Shown: positions 1-8,054, counted from the first letter of the stretch. The stretch: DNA of 21,872 bases from WHSP01 sp964424945 (GCA_964424945.1 CAYRLB010000042.1:1-21872), one strand, 5' to 3'. The notes: generated by a model from the sequence alone, not told the origin. Program-made: numbers and translations.

Positions 1-14
1 CGCACGGAGGCGCG

Positions 15-122
15 GTGGCACGGGCTAGAATCAAGAGAAAGATCTGGACGGGGTTTGTCGTCCTGGCGGGCGCGCTCGCCGGCATCGGCACAGGATTGGT
101 GCTCGCCTATTTTCTGATGTGA
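15..122 (+). CDS. Possible short single-pass membrane protein (35 aa), or the 3' end of a gene entering from the left
   Basis: An open frame runs from the window edge to a TGA at 120-122. A GTG at 15 preceded by GGAGG at 6-10 could start a 35-residue protein: a basic N-terminus (about residues 2-9, rich in Arg and Lys), then one hydrophobic stretch of about 20 residues ending close to the stop. That layout (positive inside, one membrane helix, almost no periplasmic tail) resembles the anchor of a penicillin-binding protein or a small membrane peptide, but no family is recognisable. Because the frame is also open upstream of 15, it could instead be the tail of a longer protein. It lies 49 bases before the PBP4 gene on the same strand, so the two may share a transcript. 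Confidence 0.3.
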   Translation: MARARIKRKIWTGFVVLAGALAGIGTGLVLAYFLM

Positions 123-171
123 ACCACCCGGCTTCCTCAACGGAGGTGCGCCGGGGTTTGAGATACGTGGA

Positions 172-2088
172 ATGATGTCGAGCAGGCGCGCATTGATGGG
201 GATTGTCGCCTCCCTCCTTCTAGGGGTGGGCGGCTGGTTCGTGGTGCCGTTCCAACCGGGGCTGGAGGCCTCGCCTTCCGCGTCAACAGCGCCGATTGCT
301 GCGCCGGCCCAGCTCGTCGCACCGTCTGCGTCCCCCGCCGTCGCGACTCCCCGGCCGCCCTCACCGCAGGTCGAGCAGCTTCGCACCGAACTCTCCCGCA
401 TCGTCAGCAGCGCGGTCGGCTCCCGAGGAGGTATCGCCTCGGTTCTCGTCGCGTCCCTCGACCGGGGCGATACGCTCTTCTCCCTCAATCCCGATCTTCC
501 GGTCGCCCCGGCGAGCAACATGAAGCTCTTCACGACGGCGGCGGCACTCTACTATCTCGGCCCGGAATTCCGCTTCTCGACCTATGTCCTCGGCGACGGG
601 GAGATCCGGGAGGGCGTCCTCCATGGGGATGTGGTGCTTTACGGCACGGGCGACCCGGCGATGTCGAGTCGCATGCTCGGAAGAGCCCTTCTTCCACTTC
701 AGGCGCTCGCCGACTCCCTCAGGGCGCGGGGTATCACAGAGGTCCGTGGCGACGTCGTGGGCGATGGAAGTTACTTCGACGATCGTTGGATCGCCGAGGG
801 ATGGAAGGAGGAATACAGGCTCGACTCCTACTCGGCACCCGTCGGCGCGCTCTCGCTCGCCGAGAACATCGTGAGTGTGAGGGTCCAACCCGGGACGTCG
901 GCGGGGCTGCCCGCGCGGATCACGACGACGCCTGGTACGGAGGGCATGCTGATCCAGAACCGGGTGCGGACGGTGGCGAGTGGAAACGCATCGGTCCGCT
1001 TCTCCTACGATCCCGATGGCCTCGTCCTCGAGGGTCAGCTTCCCCGCAATCACTCGGGGATCGCCAGGACGGTGACTGTGGTGGATCCCGCGAACTTCGC
1101 GGCAGCTTCCTTCCGGAAAGTTCTCGAGTCTGCGGGAATCTCCGTCACGGGCGGGGTGCGGACGATCCGCGCATCGTCGATGTCGCCTGTCGGGCGAGGC
1201 GCTCGAGAGGCTGAAGACCCGACCCGTCCACCCCCCCGCATCCTGGGAACGCACCTCTCGCCCACCCTCGAAGAAGTGACCACGGTTACCAATCATGTGA
1301 GCCACAACCTCTTCGCCGAGGCGATGTTCAAGACGGTGGGCAGAATCGCCCTCGGAGAGGGTACCTTCGAGGCCGGATCGCGGGCGATACAGTACTTCCT
1401 CGAGTGCGAGAAGCCCTTCGACTTCGCATCGATACAGATCGTGGATGGCTCCGGTCTGTCCCCATTGAACCGGGTGACTTCACGTCTGACGATCCACCTT
1501 CTCGACCTGATGCGCCGGACGGATGTCTGGGAAACCTTCCACGCCTCCCTTCCCGAAGCCGCGTCTCCAAATGGTGGCTCCCACAGCCTCCGGAACCGGA
1601 TGGGGGGCACTTCAGCAGCCCGGAACCTGCGCGCGAAGACGGGAACAATCGCTGGCGTCTCGAGCCTTTCCGGATACGTCGAAGCTGCCAATGGCGAGAT
1701 GCTCGCCTTCAGCATCTATGCGAACGATCTCCGTTCCTCGAGCCAGACGAAGCGAATGGAGGATGCGATCGGGGCGGAACTCGCGCGGTTCACACGCCCC
1801 GCCGAGCAGATCCAGGTCATCGCGGCAGAGGGCAGCGAGGCTGCTGGAGACGCGCAGCCCAGCCCGGACAGCTCCGATGAGGCCAACGCATCTCCCGCTT
1901 CCGCTGGCCTCGACACTCCGATCGCGGAGCCGGAGCCCGCTCGCACCCACAAGGTCGCATCCGGCGAGACGCTCGACGGGATCGCGCGCCGTTATGGTGT
2001 GACGGTCGCTGAACTCGAAGCGGCCAACCCTCGTATTCAGCCGCGTCGTCTGCAGATCGGTCAGACGCTCACGCTTCCGTCACGATAG
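172..2088 (+). CDS. dacB: D-alanyl-D-alanine carboxypeptidase/endopeptidase (PBP4, peptidase S13) with C-terminal LysM domain
   Basis: A 638-residue peptidase S13 enzyme that trims or cleaves peptidoglycan stem peptides in the periplasm. All three serine-DD-peptidase motifs are visible: SxxK at Ser115-Lys118 (context PASNMK), SxN at Ser377-Asn379 (SHN), and KTG at Lys489-Gly491. The N-terminus has basic residues followed by a hydrophobic stretch (about residues 8-26), giving a signal peptide or anchor, then an Ala/Pro/Ser-rich linker to about residue 65. After the catalytic part there is another Pro/Ser/Ala-rich linker (about 545-590) and a LysM repeat at about 594-638 (start HKVASGETLDGIARRYGV), which should bind glycan. 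A LysM is not part of standard PBP4 and makes the protein longer than the usual 450-500 residues. Start chosen at the first of two adjacent ATGs; no strong ribosome binding site is seen. Confidence 0.93.
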   Translation: MMSSRRALMGIVASLLLGVGGWFVVPFQPGLEASPSASTAPIAAPAQLVAPSASPAVATPRPPSPQVEQLRTELSRIVSSAVGSRGGIASVLVASLDRGDTLFSLNPDLPVAPASNMKLFTTAAALYYLGPEFRFSTYVLGDGEIREGVLHGDVVLYGTGDPAMSSRMLGRALLPLQALADSLRARGITEVRGDVVGDGSYFDDRWIAEGWKEEYRLDSYSAPVGALSLAENIVSVRVQPGTSAGLPARITTTPGTEGMLIQNRVRTVASGNASVRFSYDPDGLVLEGQLPRNHSGIARTVTVVDPANFAAASFRKVLESAGISVTGGVRTIRASSMSPVGRGAREAEDPTRPPPRILGTHLSPTLEEVTTVTNHVSHNLFAEAMFKTVGRIALGEGTFEAGSRAIQYFLECEKPFDFASIQIVDGSGLSPLNRVTSRLTIHLLDLMRRTDVWETFHASLPEAASPNGGSHSLRNRMGGTSAARNLRAKTGTIAGVSSLSGYVEAANGEMLAFSIYANDLRSSSQTKRMEDAIGAELARFTRPAEQIQVIAAEGSEAAGDAQPSPDSSDEANASPASAGLDTPIAEPEPARTHKVASGETLDGIARRYGVTVAELEAANPRIQPRRLQIGQTLTLPSR

Positions 2089-2109
2089 GCTTCGGCGGAG
2101 CGGCAGAAA

Positions 2110-2140
2110 CGCCCGCAAATCCTTTTCAAAAGGTGCGGCG
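2110..2140. terminator. Hairpin between convergent genes, possible bidirectional terminator
   Basis: The centre is a perfect inverted repeat, CCTTTT-C-AAAAGG (2121-2133). It is extended outside by CGCCCGCA (2110-2117) pairing with TGCGGCG (2134-2140) with one bulged C. It sits 21 bases after the dacB stop and about 70 bases after the stop of the opposing aminotransferase. The A/T runs lie inside the stem rather than after it, so termination is inferred from position and folding, not from a classical U-tract. Confidence 0.45.
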
Positions 2141-2207
2141 CCAAGGAATCGTTGACCCGGATGCCGCTATTGGGCAGCGATGAAGTGGATGCCACGGAGC
2201 GCTGCCG

Positions 2208-3392
2208 TTACGCCCACCCTCGCGCGGCTGCATCCTCGGCGGCCTCGATAAGGAGGGAGATCTCCTCCGGCCGGTTGTAGAAGTGCGGCGCGATGCGGAT
2301 GGCGCCCTCCCGCAGCGAGCAGATCACCCCTGCATCCTTCAGCCGCTGATGGACGCCTTCGATGTTCGGCGTGCGGAAGGTGAAGATTCCGGAGAGCTTC
2401 GAAGCATCTCCCTGCGACAGAATCTCGAGGCCGGGCTTGTCGCCTGCCCATCGGCGCAGGGGCTCCAGCAGCGCCCGCAGATAGTCCCGGATCTGCGCGA
2501 CGCCGGCTTCCTCGATGAGCCCGACGGACGCGGCAAGCGCTGCAACATCCTGAAACGCGGTCGTTCCCTGCTCGTACCGCCGGGCGTCGTCGACGAAGCC
2601 CGGCGCGTAGTCGAGAAGCGAACCGAGCTCGCCGGATGCCTCCATCGCCTGCCAGCCGACCTGCCGGGGAAGGACGCGGTCCTGCACCTCCCGGCTCACG
2701 TAGAGGAAGCCGGCGCCGAAGGGGCCGCAGAGCCACTTGTGGCCGCCACTGGCGAGAACATCGATCCTGGATCGCCGGACATCGAGCGGTAGCTGGCCGA
2801 GCGACTGGATGGCATCCACGACGAAGAAGACTCCCGCGTCCCGACACGCGTCCCCGAGCCTGTCGAGATCGGCGACGTATCCGTTGGTGAACTGCACGGA
2901 GGATATCGCCAGCACCGAGACGTCCGGATCCCGCAGACGCTCCAGGATACGCTCCTCATCCGGATTCCCTTCCGGCGTCCCGGGGACGAGCTCGAGCCTC
3001 ACCCTTTCGCTCAGCATCCATGGATATACGTTCGCCGGGAATTCCCGGTCAGGAACGAGCACTGTGGAGCCTGCGGGAACGTCCAGACCAAGAGCCGCCA
3101 CATTGATCCCGAAGGATGTATTCGACCCCAGCGCAATCTCGGAAGGGTCGGCGCCGATGAGTCGGGCGCATCCCTGCCGTGCGTCGTCGAGGAACCGAGC
3201 GAAATGGTCGCCGGTGAGCTCGTGAGGATGCGTGCGCAGGTGATTGAAGTGCTCTGCCACCCGTCGTGTACGTGCGGGTAGCGGGGCCATCGAGGCGGCA
3301 TCCAGGTAGGCGCCCTGCAGCCCGCCGAACTCCTCTGCCCGGATCCGGGCGAATCTGTCTGTGGGTATCATGATGCTTGCGATCGGGTGCAA
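2208..3392 (-). CDS. Class-V aminotransferase family protein (PLP-dependent, cysteine desulfurase/kynureninase-like fold)
   Basis: A 394-residue fold-type I PLP enzyme. Visible hallmarks are the phosphate-binding GSNTSFG loop (residues 89-95), the cofactor Asp193 in VVDAIQS, and the Schiff-base Lys219 in GGHKWLCGPFG. The C-terminal domain is complete, so this looks like a functional enzyme. Class-V members include cysteine desulfurases, isopenicillin-N epimerase-like proteins and phosphoserine or serine-glyoxylate aminotransferases; no active-site loop Cys typical of SufS/IscS is evident, so I do not call it a desulfurase. Substrate unknown. The start is TTG at 3392-3390 with an AAGGGA ribosome binding site 7 bases upstream; an ATG seven codons in (3371-3369) is the alternative but has no such site. 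The gene is divergent from recX, with the start regions very close. Confidence 0.85.
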   Translation of the reverse strand: MHPIASIMIPTDRFARIRAEEFGGLQGAYLDAASMAPLPARTRRVAEHFNHLRTHPHELTGDHFARFLDDARQGCARLIGADPSEIALGSNTSFGINVAALGLDVPAGSTVLVPDREFPANVYPWMLSERVRLELVPGTPEGNPDEERILERLRDPDVSVLAISSVQFTNGYVADLDRLGDACRDAGVFFVVDAIQSLGQLPLDVRRSRIDVLASGGHKWLCGPFGAGFLYVSREVQDRVLPRQVGWQAMEASGELGSLLDYAPGFVDDARRYEQGTTAFQDVAALAASVGLIEEAGVAQIRDYLRALLEPLRRWAGDKPGLEILSQGDASKLSGIFTFRTPNIEGVHQRLKDAGVICSLREGAIRIAPHFYNRPEEISLLIEAAEDAAARGWA

Positions 3393-3457
3393 GGTGCGGT
3401 CCCTTCATGGTGCCGACTGCGGCCCGCCATCACTGTGACGGGAGCAGATCGATTCTG

Positions 3458-4138
3458 ATGATACCGTCCCACCCGCGGGCGCTGACAGACAACCAGCTGT
3501 ACTCTCAGTTCGTGAAGATCATATCCATCAAGCGGTCCAGGCGCTCCTCCGGCCGGGTTGCCATTCACCTGGAAGAGGGTGACGCATTAGTTCTTCCCCT
3601 GGAGGTTGTGCTGACCTCCGGGTTGAAGGTCGGGACCGACCTCGACGATGGCCGCCTGAACGAGCTGCGGGACGCGTCCGAACGCTGGCGCTGTCGTGAG
3701 GCTGCACTTCGTCTCATCACCTTCAGGGCTCGATCCACGAAGGAGCTGCGCGACAGGCTGCTCCGGAAAGGGTTCGACCCTCCGCAGATCGAGACGGTGG
3801 TGGAGGAGCTGATCCGCTCCGGACTTCTCGATGACGCTTCATTCGCATCGGCATTTGCCATTGACCGCGTCAGGCAGCGACCGGTCGCCCGGCGGCGTCT
3901 CGTCCTTGAACTTCGGGCGCGTGGAATCGACGAGGAGACTGCAAGGGACGCTGCCGAACGGGCGTACGAAGAGGCAGGCGAGGACGAAGTGAGCCTCGCG
4001 CGGCGTGCAGCTCGCCGCTTCAGGCGAAAGCGTGGGGAAGATGATGCGCGCGCGGCGCGCCGCTTCTACGCGCTCCTGGCCCGCAGGGGTTTCGGGCGGG
4101 AGGCGATCCGGGAGGTCGCGGGGGAGTTCCTGGAGTGA
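3458..4138 (+). CDS. recX: Regulatory protein RecX
   Basis: RecX binds RecA filaments and limits RecA activity. The protein has the expected three tandem three-helix repeats: the core starts around the REAALRLITFRARSTKEL stretch, followed by the signature SGLLDDASFASAF and a highly basic C-terminal repeat (residues such as RRFRRKRGEDDARAARRFYALLARR in pieces). The N-terminal beta segment (KIISIKRSRRSSGRVAIHLEEG onwards) also fits the family. From the ATG at 3458 the product is 226 aa; GTG at 3512 (208 aa) begins exactly where family members usually start, and an ATG at 3377 would overlap the divergent gene's start. None has a convincing ribosome binding site, so the start is uncertain by up to 54 bases. 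recA itself is not in the window. Confidence 0.93.
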   Translation: MIPSHPRALTDNQLYSQFVKIISIKRSRRSSGRVAIHLEEGDALVLPLEVVLTSGLKVGTDLDDGRLNELRDASERWRCREAALRLITFRARSTKELRDRLLRKGFDPPQIETVVEELIRSGLLDDASFASAFAIDRVRQRPVARRRLVLELRARGIDEETARDAAERAYEEAGEDEVSLARRAARRFRRKRGEDDARAARRFYALLARRGFGREAIREVAGEFLE

Positions 4139-4480
4139 GCCCGCGCGTTTTGCGCGATGGGGCAACCACCACGCCCGGCGAAATTGCAGGAGGGGGATCT
4201 GACGTACGTGGGGGTATGGTGAACGAGGATCGGAGGGCTGCCCGCGCTTGTCTCTATCCCTTGGCGCAGTCCACGTCGGAAACCGAACCGGCCTCCGGTT
4301 CCGGGGAGCTATGGCCGGCGAACAGAGGGCCGGGGATTCGGATTCGTTGCGGAGACGAAGTCGAGGATGCACCGGCGGCATGGTTGGGGGGCACCGCTGG
4401 TGCTCGCACGCGTGGAGCCAGCCGCATGATGAGCGGCGTGTCTGTTCCCAGGAATAGCATTTCTCAGACGGAGCCGGGAC
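4139..4480. other. Intergenic region between convergent recX and the response-regulator-like gene
   Basis: About 340 bases with no convincing gene; open frames here have no ribosome binding site and no family-like sequence. Two GC-rich hairpins are present: CGCGC-GTTTT-GCGCG at 4142-4156, just after the recX stop, and GAACCGG-CCT-CCGGTTC at 4285-4301. Neither is followed by a T-run, so they are only possible terminators for the two converging transcripts. Confidence 0.5.
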
Positions 4481-5122
4481 TTACGTGGATGAACCGGGTG
4501 ATGGCGGGATGATATCGAGGATCGACGGCGCTCGGGCGGGCTGAGCGCCGGGCATAGAGTCGGCAGGGGCAGTTCTGGAGGCTGCGGTCGGCGCGCGGCG
4601 CAGGCGCGGACTCCTGAATGAGAAGAGCGGGGCGCCAAGAGAATCTGTGCGATCATCCTGCTCCGCCAGCTCGGACACCACACTCAGAAGCTCGTCCATC
4701 TGGAAGGGCTTGTTGAGATACGCATCGCACGGATGCTGCTCCAGCCAGTGATCGTCCCGGTCGCCCCGCGACGAAACAATCAGGATGGAGACGTCTTCCA
4801 TCTCGACATTTGCCCGGACGGACTCGATCAGCGCACGCCCACCATAGACATAGGCGGGGTGCTCCATGATGATGAGCGCAGGATGGATCCGACAGGCCAG
4901 CTTCAGGCCGGTCAGGCCATCCGGCGCCTGTTCGACGACATACCCAGCCGCCGACAGGGCGTGATCCAGGATGGCACGCGTTTCCACATGCTCATCGACC
5001 ACAACAACAGTTCGGCCCGAGGTCCCGGCATCGATGCCGGGTTCGCCTTCGTCGATTCTGGGTTGCAAGAAACCGCCCTGCAGGAGACGTGGGACATTCT
5101 GATTGGCCCTGGGGAATGGCAA
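4481..5122 (-). CDS. Response-regulator-like protein with atypical receiver (Glu at the phosphoacceptor position) and Pro/Ala-rich tail
   Basis: A 213-residue protein with one CheY-like receiver domain at about residues 37-155. Conserved features are the acidic pair Asp43-Glu44 after beta1, Ser117/Ser118 after beta4, and Lys138 in LNKPF after beta5. At the end of beta3, where Asp is phosphorylated in normal receivers, the codon is GAG (Glu87, context LIIMEHP). Glu often mimics a phosphorylated Asp, so this is likely a constitutive or phosphorylation-independent receiver. Residues about 155-213 form a low-complexity Pro/Ala/Ser/Arg tail with no DNA-binding domain. The only start codon in frame before an upstream TAG is TTG 5122-5120, with GGAGG 11 bases upstream; an overlapping frame with an ATG-led N-terminus (5240 to 4992) raises a small chance of a frameshifted start. 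A histidine kinase lies 320 bases upstream on the same strand. Confidence 0.83.
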   Translation of the reverse strand: MPFPRANQNVPRLLQGGFLQPRIDEGEPGIDAGTSGRTVVVVDEHVETRAILDHALSAAGYVVEQAPDGLTGLKLACRIHPALIIMEHPAYVYGGRALIESVRANVEMEDVSILIVSSRGDRDDHWLEQHPCDAYLNKPFQMDELLSVVSELAEQDDRTDSLGAPLFSFRSPRLRRAPTAASRTAPADSMPGAQPARAPSILDIIPPSPGSST

Positions 5123-5442
5123 TGGGTGTGCCGCCTCCGAGCGAGAGCGAACCCGATGCCAAGACCGCTAGAATTTCATCCGTATCCATCACTGCAACAT
5201 ATTGGCATTCTTGAAGATGCCACAGCAGCACGAAACGCATGATTAGGGATTTACATCGGCCGGCAGGGGGAATGGATGGTGGGTTTCTGTCACTCCTGAC
5301 GCGCTCCGGTGTTGGGCCGCAACGTCAGATGTGGAGCGCGGCCTCCGCCTCCGCATGTCGGGAACCGGTCGAAAATTCCGACCCGAAAGGATCTGGGGGA
5401 GGAAGGTGGCCAAAGGCAGGTGTGCTGATGCGGTCCGCCTGA
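5123..5442. other. Gap between histidine kinase and response-regulator-like gene
   Basis: About 320 bases without a supported gene. On the minus strand it is downstream of the kinase and upstream of the receiver gene. A small hairpin (GGTCG, loop 7, CGACC) sits at 5367-5383. The part from about 5160 to 5260 is visibly more AT-rich than its surroundings, which would suit a promoter for the receiver gene, but I cannot assign clear -35/-10 boxes. Confidence 0.4.
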
Positions 5443-7314
5443 TCAGCGAAGGCGGTGTCTGGCGCTCTCTCCGGGTGGGCCTGCCGGGCCCTCGATCGGC
5501 AGGGTGAAGAAGAAGGCGGTCCCCGCCCCCAGCTCGCTCTCGACCCAGATCTCGCCGCCGTGCGCCTCGACAATGCCTTTGCAGATCGCCAGCCCGAGGC
5601 CGGCGCCGCTCCGCTGATTTCCGCGGCCCTGCCAGAACCGGTTGAAGACCTGCTCGACATCGCGGGCGCTGATCCCCGGCCCCGTATCCCGGATCACGAA
5701 CTGAAGACGCTGCCGGTCGCGGCACATCGTGGCATCGATGCGGATGGCCGCACCCTGATTCACGACCTTCAGCCCATTTTCGATGAGATTCGAAAGCACC
5801 TGTTCGATCCGATAACGATCGAGCCGGACCTCAGGAAGATCGGGCTCGACAAAGAAATCGAAGTCGATATTCCTCGCGGAGGCGCGCGTCGCGAAGAGAG
5901 AGTAGGTGTCGGCGACGATGGGATAGATCGGCTGGCGTTGGGCTTCGATCGAGAAGCTGCTGTTGTCGATCCGGGCGGCGTCGAGAAGATCGTGAATCTG
6001 GCGGCTGATCGTCGCGGTGGCCCGCTGCATCACCTCCAGGTGATGGTTCTGCATCTTCCGATCGAGCTCGAAGTTGAGCAGCATCTCGGCACCGATCGAG
6101 ATCGCGCTTAGCGGACTTCGGACGTCGTGCGCGACGATCGCCAGAACTTCCTCCCGCTGCAACGTCGCCTGCTTGGCTCGAGCATGGAGCCGGGCGTTAT
6201 CGATCGCGAAAGCCGCTGTTTGTGCAAGCGCTTCCGCCACCCGCAGATCTTCCTTCGAGAACTCCCGCGAGTCGAGGCCGGCGTTGAAGAACGCGATCGC
6301 GCCCTGCACTGCCCCGCGCGCGCGGAGAGGGACTACGAGGGCCGAGCGGAGATCCATCTGATGCAGCAGCCCGCGGTGTTCCTCACTCATCGCAAAGGCA
6401 TCTGCAAGGCTGATTTCCGGCCCGGAAAGAAGAAGCGCCTGACCCGTCTGGAGCGTCGTCGTCACGACGCTGTCCGAGTCGACGGAAACGCGCTGGGCTC
6501 TCAGTTCAGCGACGATATCGGTACGCGTTCCACTCGCGCCGGACACCGTCGTCCGCAGGAGTTCGCCATCCTCACCTACGACGTAAACCATGCAGTAGGT
6601 GGCAAAACCCTGCACGCTGAGGTCGGCGATCCGCCGGACGGTGTCTTCGGGATCGAGTGAGTGCGCCAGCTCACCGGAGACCATCGCGAGGTAGCCCGCA
6701 CGCCGCTCCGCCGATTCGGCAGCACGTCGACCCAGCTGCTCGAGCCGGAGAAGCTCCGCCCGGTGCGCTTCGGCGCGGACGCTCTCTTCGATGTCGCGGA
6801 TGAAGATGGCGACCTTCCGTTCGGCGTCCTCGCCACCGAAGACCACAGCCGAGATCTCGGCCGGGAATTCCCCCCCGTGAGGTCGCACGAGAAGGCCCTC
6901 ATCCCGGAACCCCTCGGAATGGGGCATATCTTCAAGCCCTACGAGGAGCCGGCGACTCGATGGTTCTACGAGATCGGTAAAGAACCGGCCGACCAGCTCC
7001 TCCGAGCTGCTCTGAAAGACCTCGAGAGCAGCCGGATTCACGAGGGTGATCCGAAGCTGCGCATCAGTGACGACAAGCCCGTCGAGCGCCGCCTGAAACA
7101 GTCCGTGGAGATCAGTCAGGGAATCTTCGCGGATCAAGGAATCGACGGTTCGAGAATAGTCCGGGGCTTCGGTAAGCGACATATCCGGTACACCCGCGTC
7201 GAAAACGCCTCGGCCCCTGAGCGCGCGGCGGGTACTGGAAAGAGGCGTGAGACTCGGCCAGACCTCAGGCCCGCTCCCGCCGTCCGGAGACGGTCCGCCA
7301 TCCATATGAGTCAT
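5443..7314 (-). CDS. PAS-GAF sensor histidine kinase
   Basis: A 623-residue cytoplasmic sensor kinase with no membrane segment. Domains in order: an unstructured N-terminus (1-60), PAS at about 66-180 (LFQAALDGLVVTDAQLRIT start), a short coiled-coil linker (about 180-205), GAF at about 210-378, HisKA with phosphoacceptor His396 (VAHDVRSPLSA), and HATPase_c at about 495-607 with N-box Asn509/Asn513 (NLIENGLK), G1 box DTGPGIS (543-549) and G2 box GAGLGLAICKG (570-580). The N-box has Gly where Ala is usual, a mild change. All catalytic residues are present, so it should be active. The soluble PAS and GAF domains imply sensing of an internal signal (redox, small molecule or light; not decidable here). 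Start taken at ATG 7314; ATG 7182 (45 codons later) is equally possible since neither has a clear ribosome binding site. The receiver-like gene 320 bases downstream is a natural but unproven partner. Confidence 0.92.
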   Translation of the reverse strand: MTHMDGGPSPDGGSGPEVWPSLTPLSSTRRALRGRGVFDAGVPDMSLTEAPDYSRTVDSLIREDSLTDLHGLFQAALDGLVVTDAQLRITLVNPAALEVFQSSSEELVGRFFTDLVEPSSRRLLVGLEDMPHSEGFRDEGLLVRPHGGEFPAEISAVVFGGEDAERKVAIFIRDIEESVRAEAHRAELLRLEQLGRRAAESAERRAGYLAMVSGELAHSLDPEDTVRRIADLSVQGFATYCMVYVVGEDGELLRTTVSGASGTRTDIVAELRAQRVSVDSDSVVTTTLQTGQALLLSGPEISLADAFAMSEEHRGLLHQMDLRSALVVPLRARGAVQGAIAFFNAGLDSREFSKEDLRVAEALAQTAAFAIDNARLHARAKQATLQREEVLAIVAHDVRSPLSAISIGAEMLLNFELDRKMQNHHLEVMQRATATISRQIHDLLDAARIDNSSFSIEAQRQPIYPIVADTYSLFATRASARNIDFDFFVEPDLPEVRLDRYRIEQVLSNLIENGLKVVNQGAAIRIDATMCRDRQRLQFVIRDTGPGISARDVEQVFNRFWQGRGNQRSGAGLGLAICKGIVEAHGGEIWVESELGAGTAFFFTLPIEGPAGPPGESARHRLR

Positions 7315-7825
7315 AGGGGAGTGCGTTGGATGGAAACCGCATCTCAGGAGGAGTATCGGCCTGCCCCCCGCTGCGCCTGAGAACGACGCTGTCGACCGCC
7401 GCCGGAACCGCTGCGCGCGTACCCCATGAACTACCTGGACAGATGGATGGGACCCGTCCCGCAGCGGATCACCGTTCCCCTCCAGAGGAATGTGCGACCA
7501 TGGCCGGAAATCGCGCCCCGGCCGGACCTGCTGCTTCGGTTCTGTCTACGTCCAGGCAGGTGTCGGACAGGTAATCTTCCTGCCGGACCGGTGCCCATAC
7601 GCCGACGAAGCTCCATCGTACACGGATTTACGCAATGCCAAGATAACCTTTGCATGCCATTGCGTGAAAGGGAGGCGAACGTGAGAAGGGTGTGACGCGG
7701 GTTGGCCGGGCGGCCGGAAGGGGCGCCTCCGTCAGCCTGTCTTATCGCCGCACTCTCCCCGATCCCGTCTGCATGTACCTCCGTGGATAGGCACAACGGG
7801 ATCGGCGGAAGAGTGATGTCGCGGC
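7315..7825. other. Long intergenic region upstream of the histidine kinase
   Basis: About 510 bases with no gene I can support. It contains an 8-bp perfect inverted repeat, ACGCAATG (7630-7637) and CATTGCGT (7658-7665), separated by 20 bases in the most AT-rich part, and a good ribosome binding site (GGGAGG, 7670-7675) followed by GTG at 7681, but that frame stops after four codons. Promoters for the divergently placed kinase may lie here. Confidence 0.4.
7630..7665. repeat. Spaced inverted repeat, possible operator
   Basis: ACGCAATG and CATTGCGT form a perfect 8-bp inverted repeat with a 20-base spacer; partial symmetry continues outside (TT...AA at two further positions). Centre-to-centre distance is 28 bases, close to three helical turns, so a dimeric regulator bound on one DNA face is conceivable. 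It lies in AT-richer non-coding DNA. Function is inference only. Confidence 0.35.
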
Positions 7826-7852
7826 GAGGGGGCGCCTGTGGTTGCGCCCCTC
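7826..7852 (-). terminator. Strong GC-rich hairpin just after the 63-aa gene
   Basis: On the minus strand GAGGGGCGC pairs with GCGCCCCCTC (one bulged base) around an 8-base loop, starting 10 bases after the stop codon of the small minus-strand gene. There is no T-run behind it, so it could be a terminator or a 3' stabilising stem. Confidence 0.4.
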
Positions 7853-7862
7853 GACGAGCATG

Positions 7863-8054
7863 CTACGACTCGAGCGGTTGCTTCGCCGGGTCGGCCGCGG
7901 AGAGCCAGGAGAACGCCTCGGAACGAAGGTTTCGCAGCGTCTGAACCGCGTTCTGATCGTCAGCGTTGCGCTTCTCCAGCTCCGTCAGATACTCGACCCA
8001 CCGCTGAATCCGCTTCGGGGTCGACCGCGGTGACGCAAACTTGCAAAACAGCAT
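7863..8054 (-). CDS. Small hypothetical protein (63 aa)
   Basis: Not a family I recognise, but well supported as a real gene. ATG 8054-8052 is preceded by GGAGG with an ideal 7-base spacing, an AT-rich stretch (TTTTTATTGAACAAATAA on the minus strand) lies just upstream and could hold a promoter, and third codon positions are strongly G/C as in the neighbouring genes. The product is soluble, charged and mostly helical: residues about 12-52 (from TPKRIQRWVEYLTELEKR) look like two amphipathic helices with regular hydrophobic spacing, and there is one Cys (residue 4). Size and character suit a small regulatory or adaptor protein. It stands alone between the kinase and acpS and ends at a hairpin. 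Confidence 0.65.
   Translation of the reverse strand: MLFCKFASPRSTPKRIQRWVEYLTELEKRNADDQNAVQTLRNLRSEAFSWLSAADPAKQPLES

Noticed and set aside
361..1305. 314-codon minus-strand frame inside dacB
   Set aside because: Arg/His-rich shadow of a gene with all three catalytic motifs on the other strand.
2111..2125. Similarity between GCCCGCAAATCCTT (2111) and GCCCGCAAACTCCTT (13120), each entering a palindrome
   Set aside because: Short match, different contexts (downstream of dacB, upstream of the precursor); two copies are not enough to call a shared site.
7681..7695. Four-codon GTG frame behind a good GGGAGG ribosome binding site as a leader peptide
   Set aside because: No downstream plus-strand gene within reach and no attenuator-like structure.
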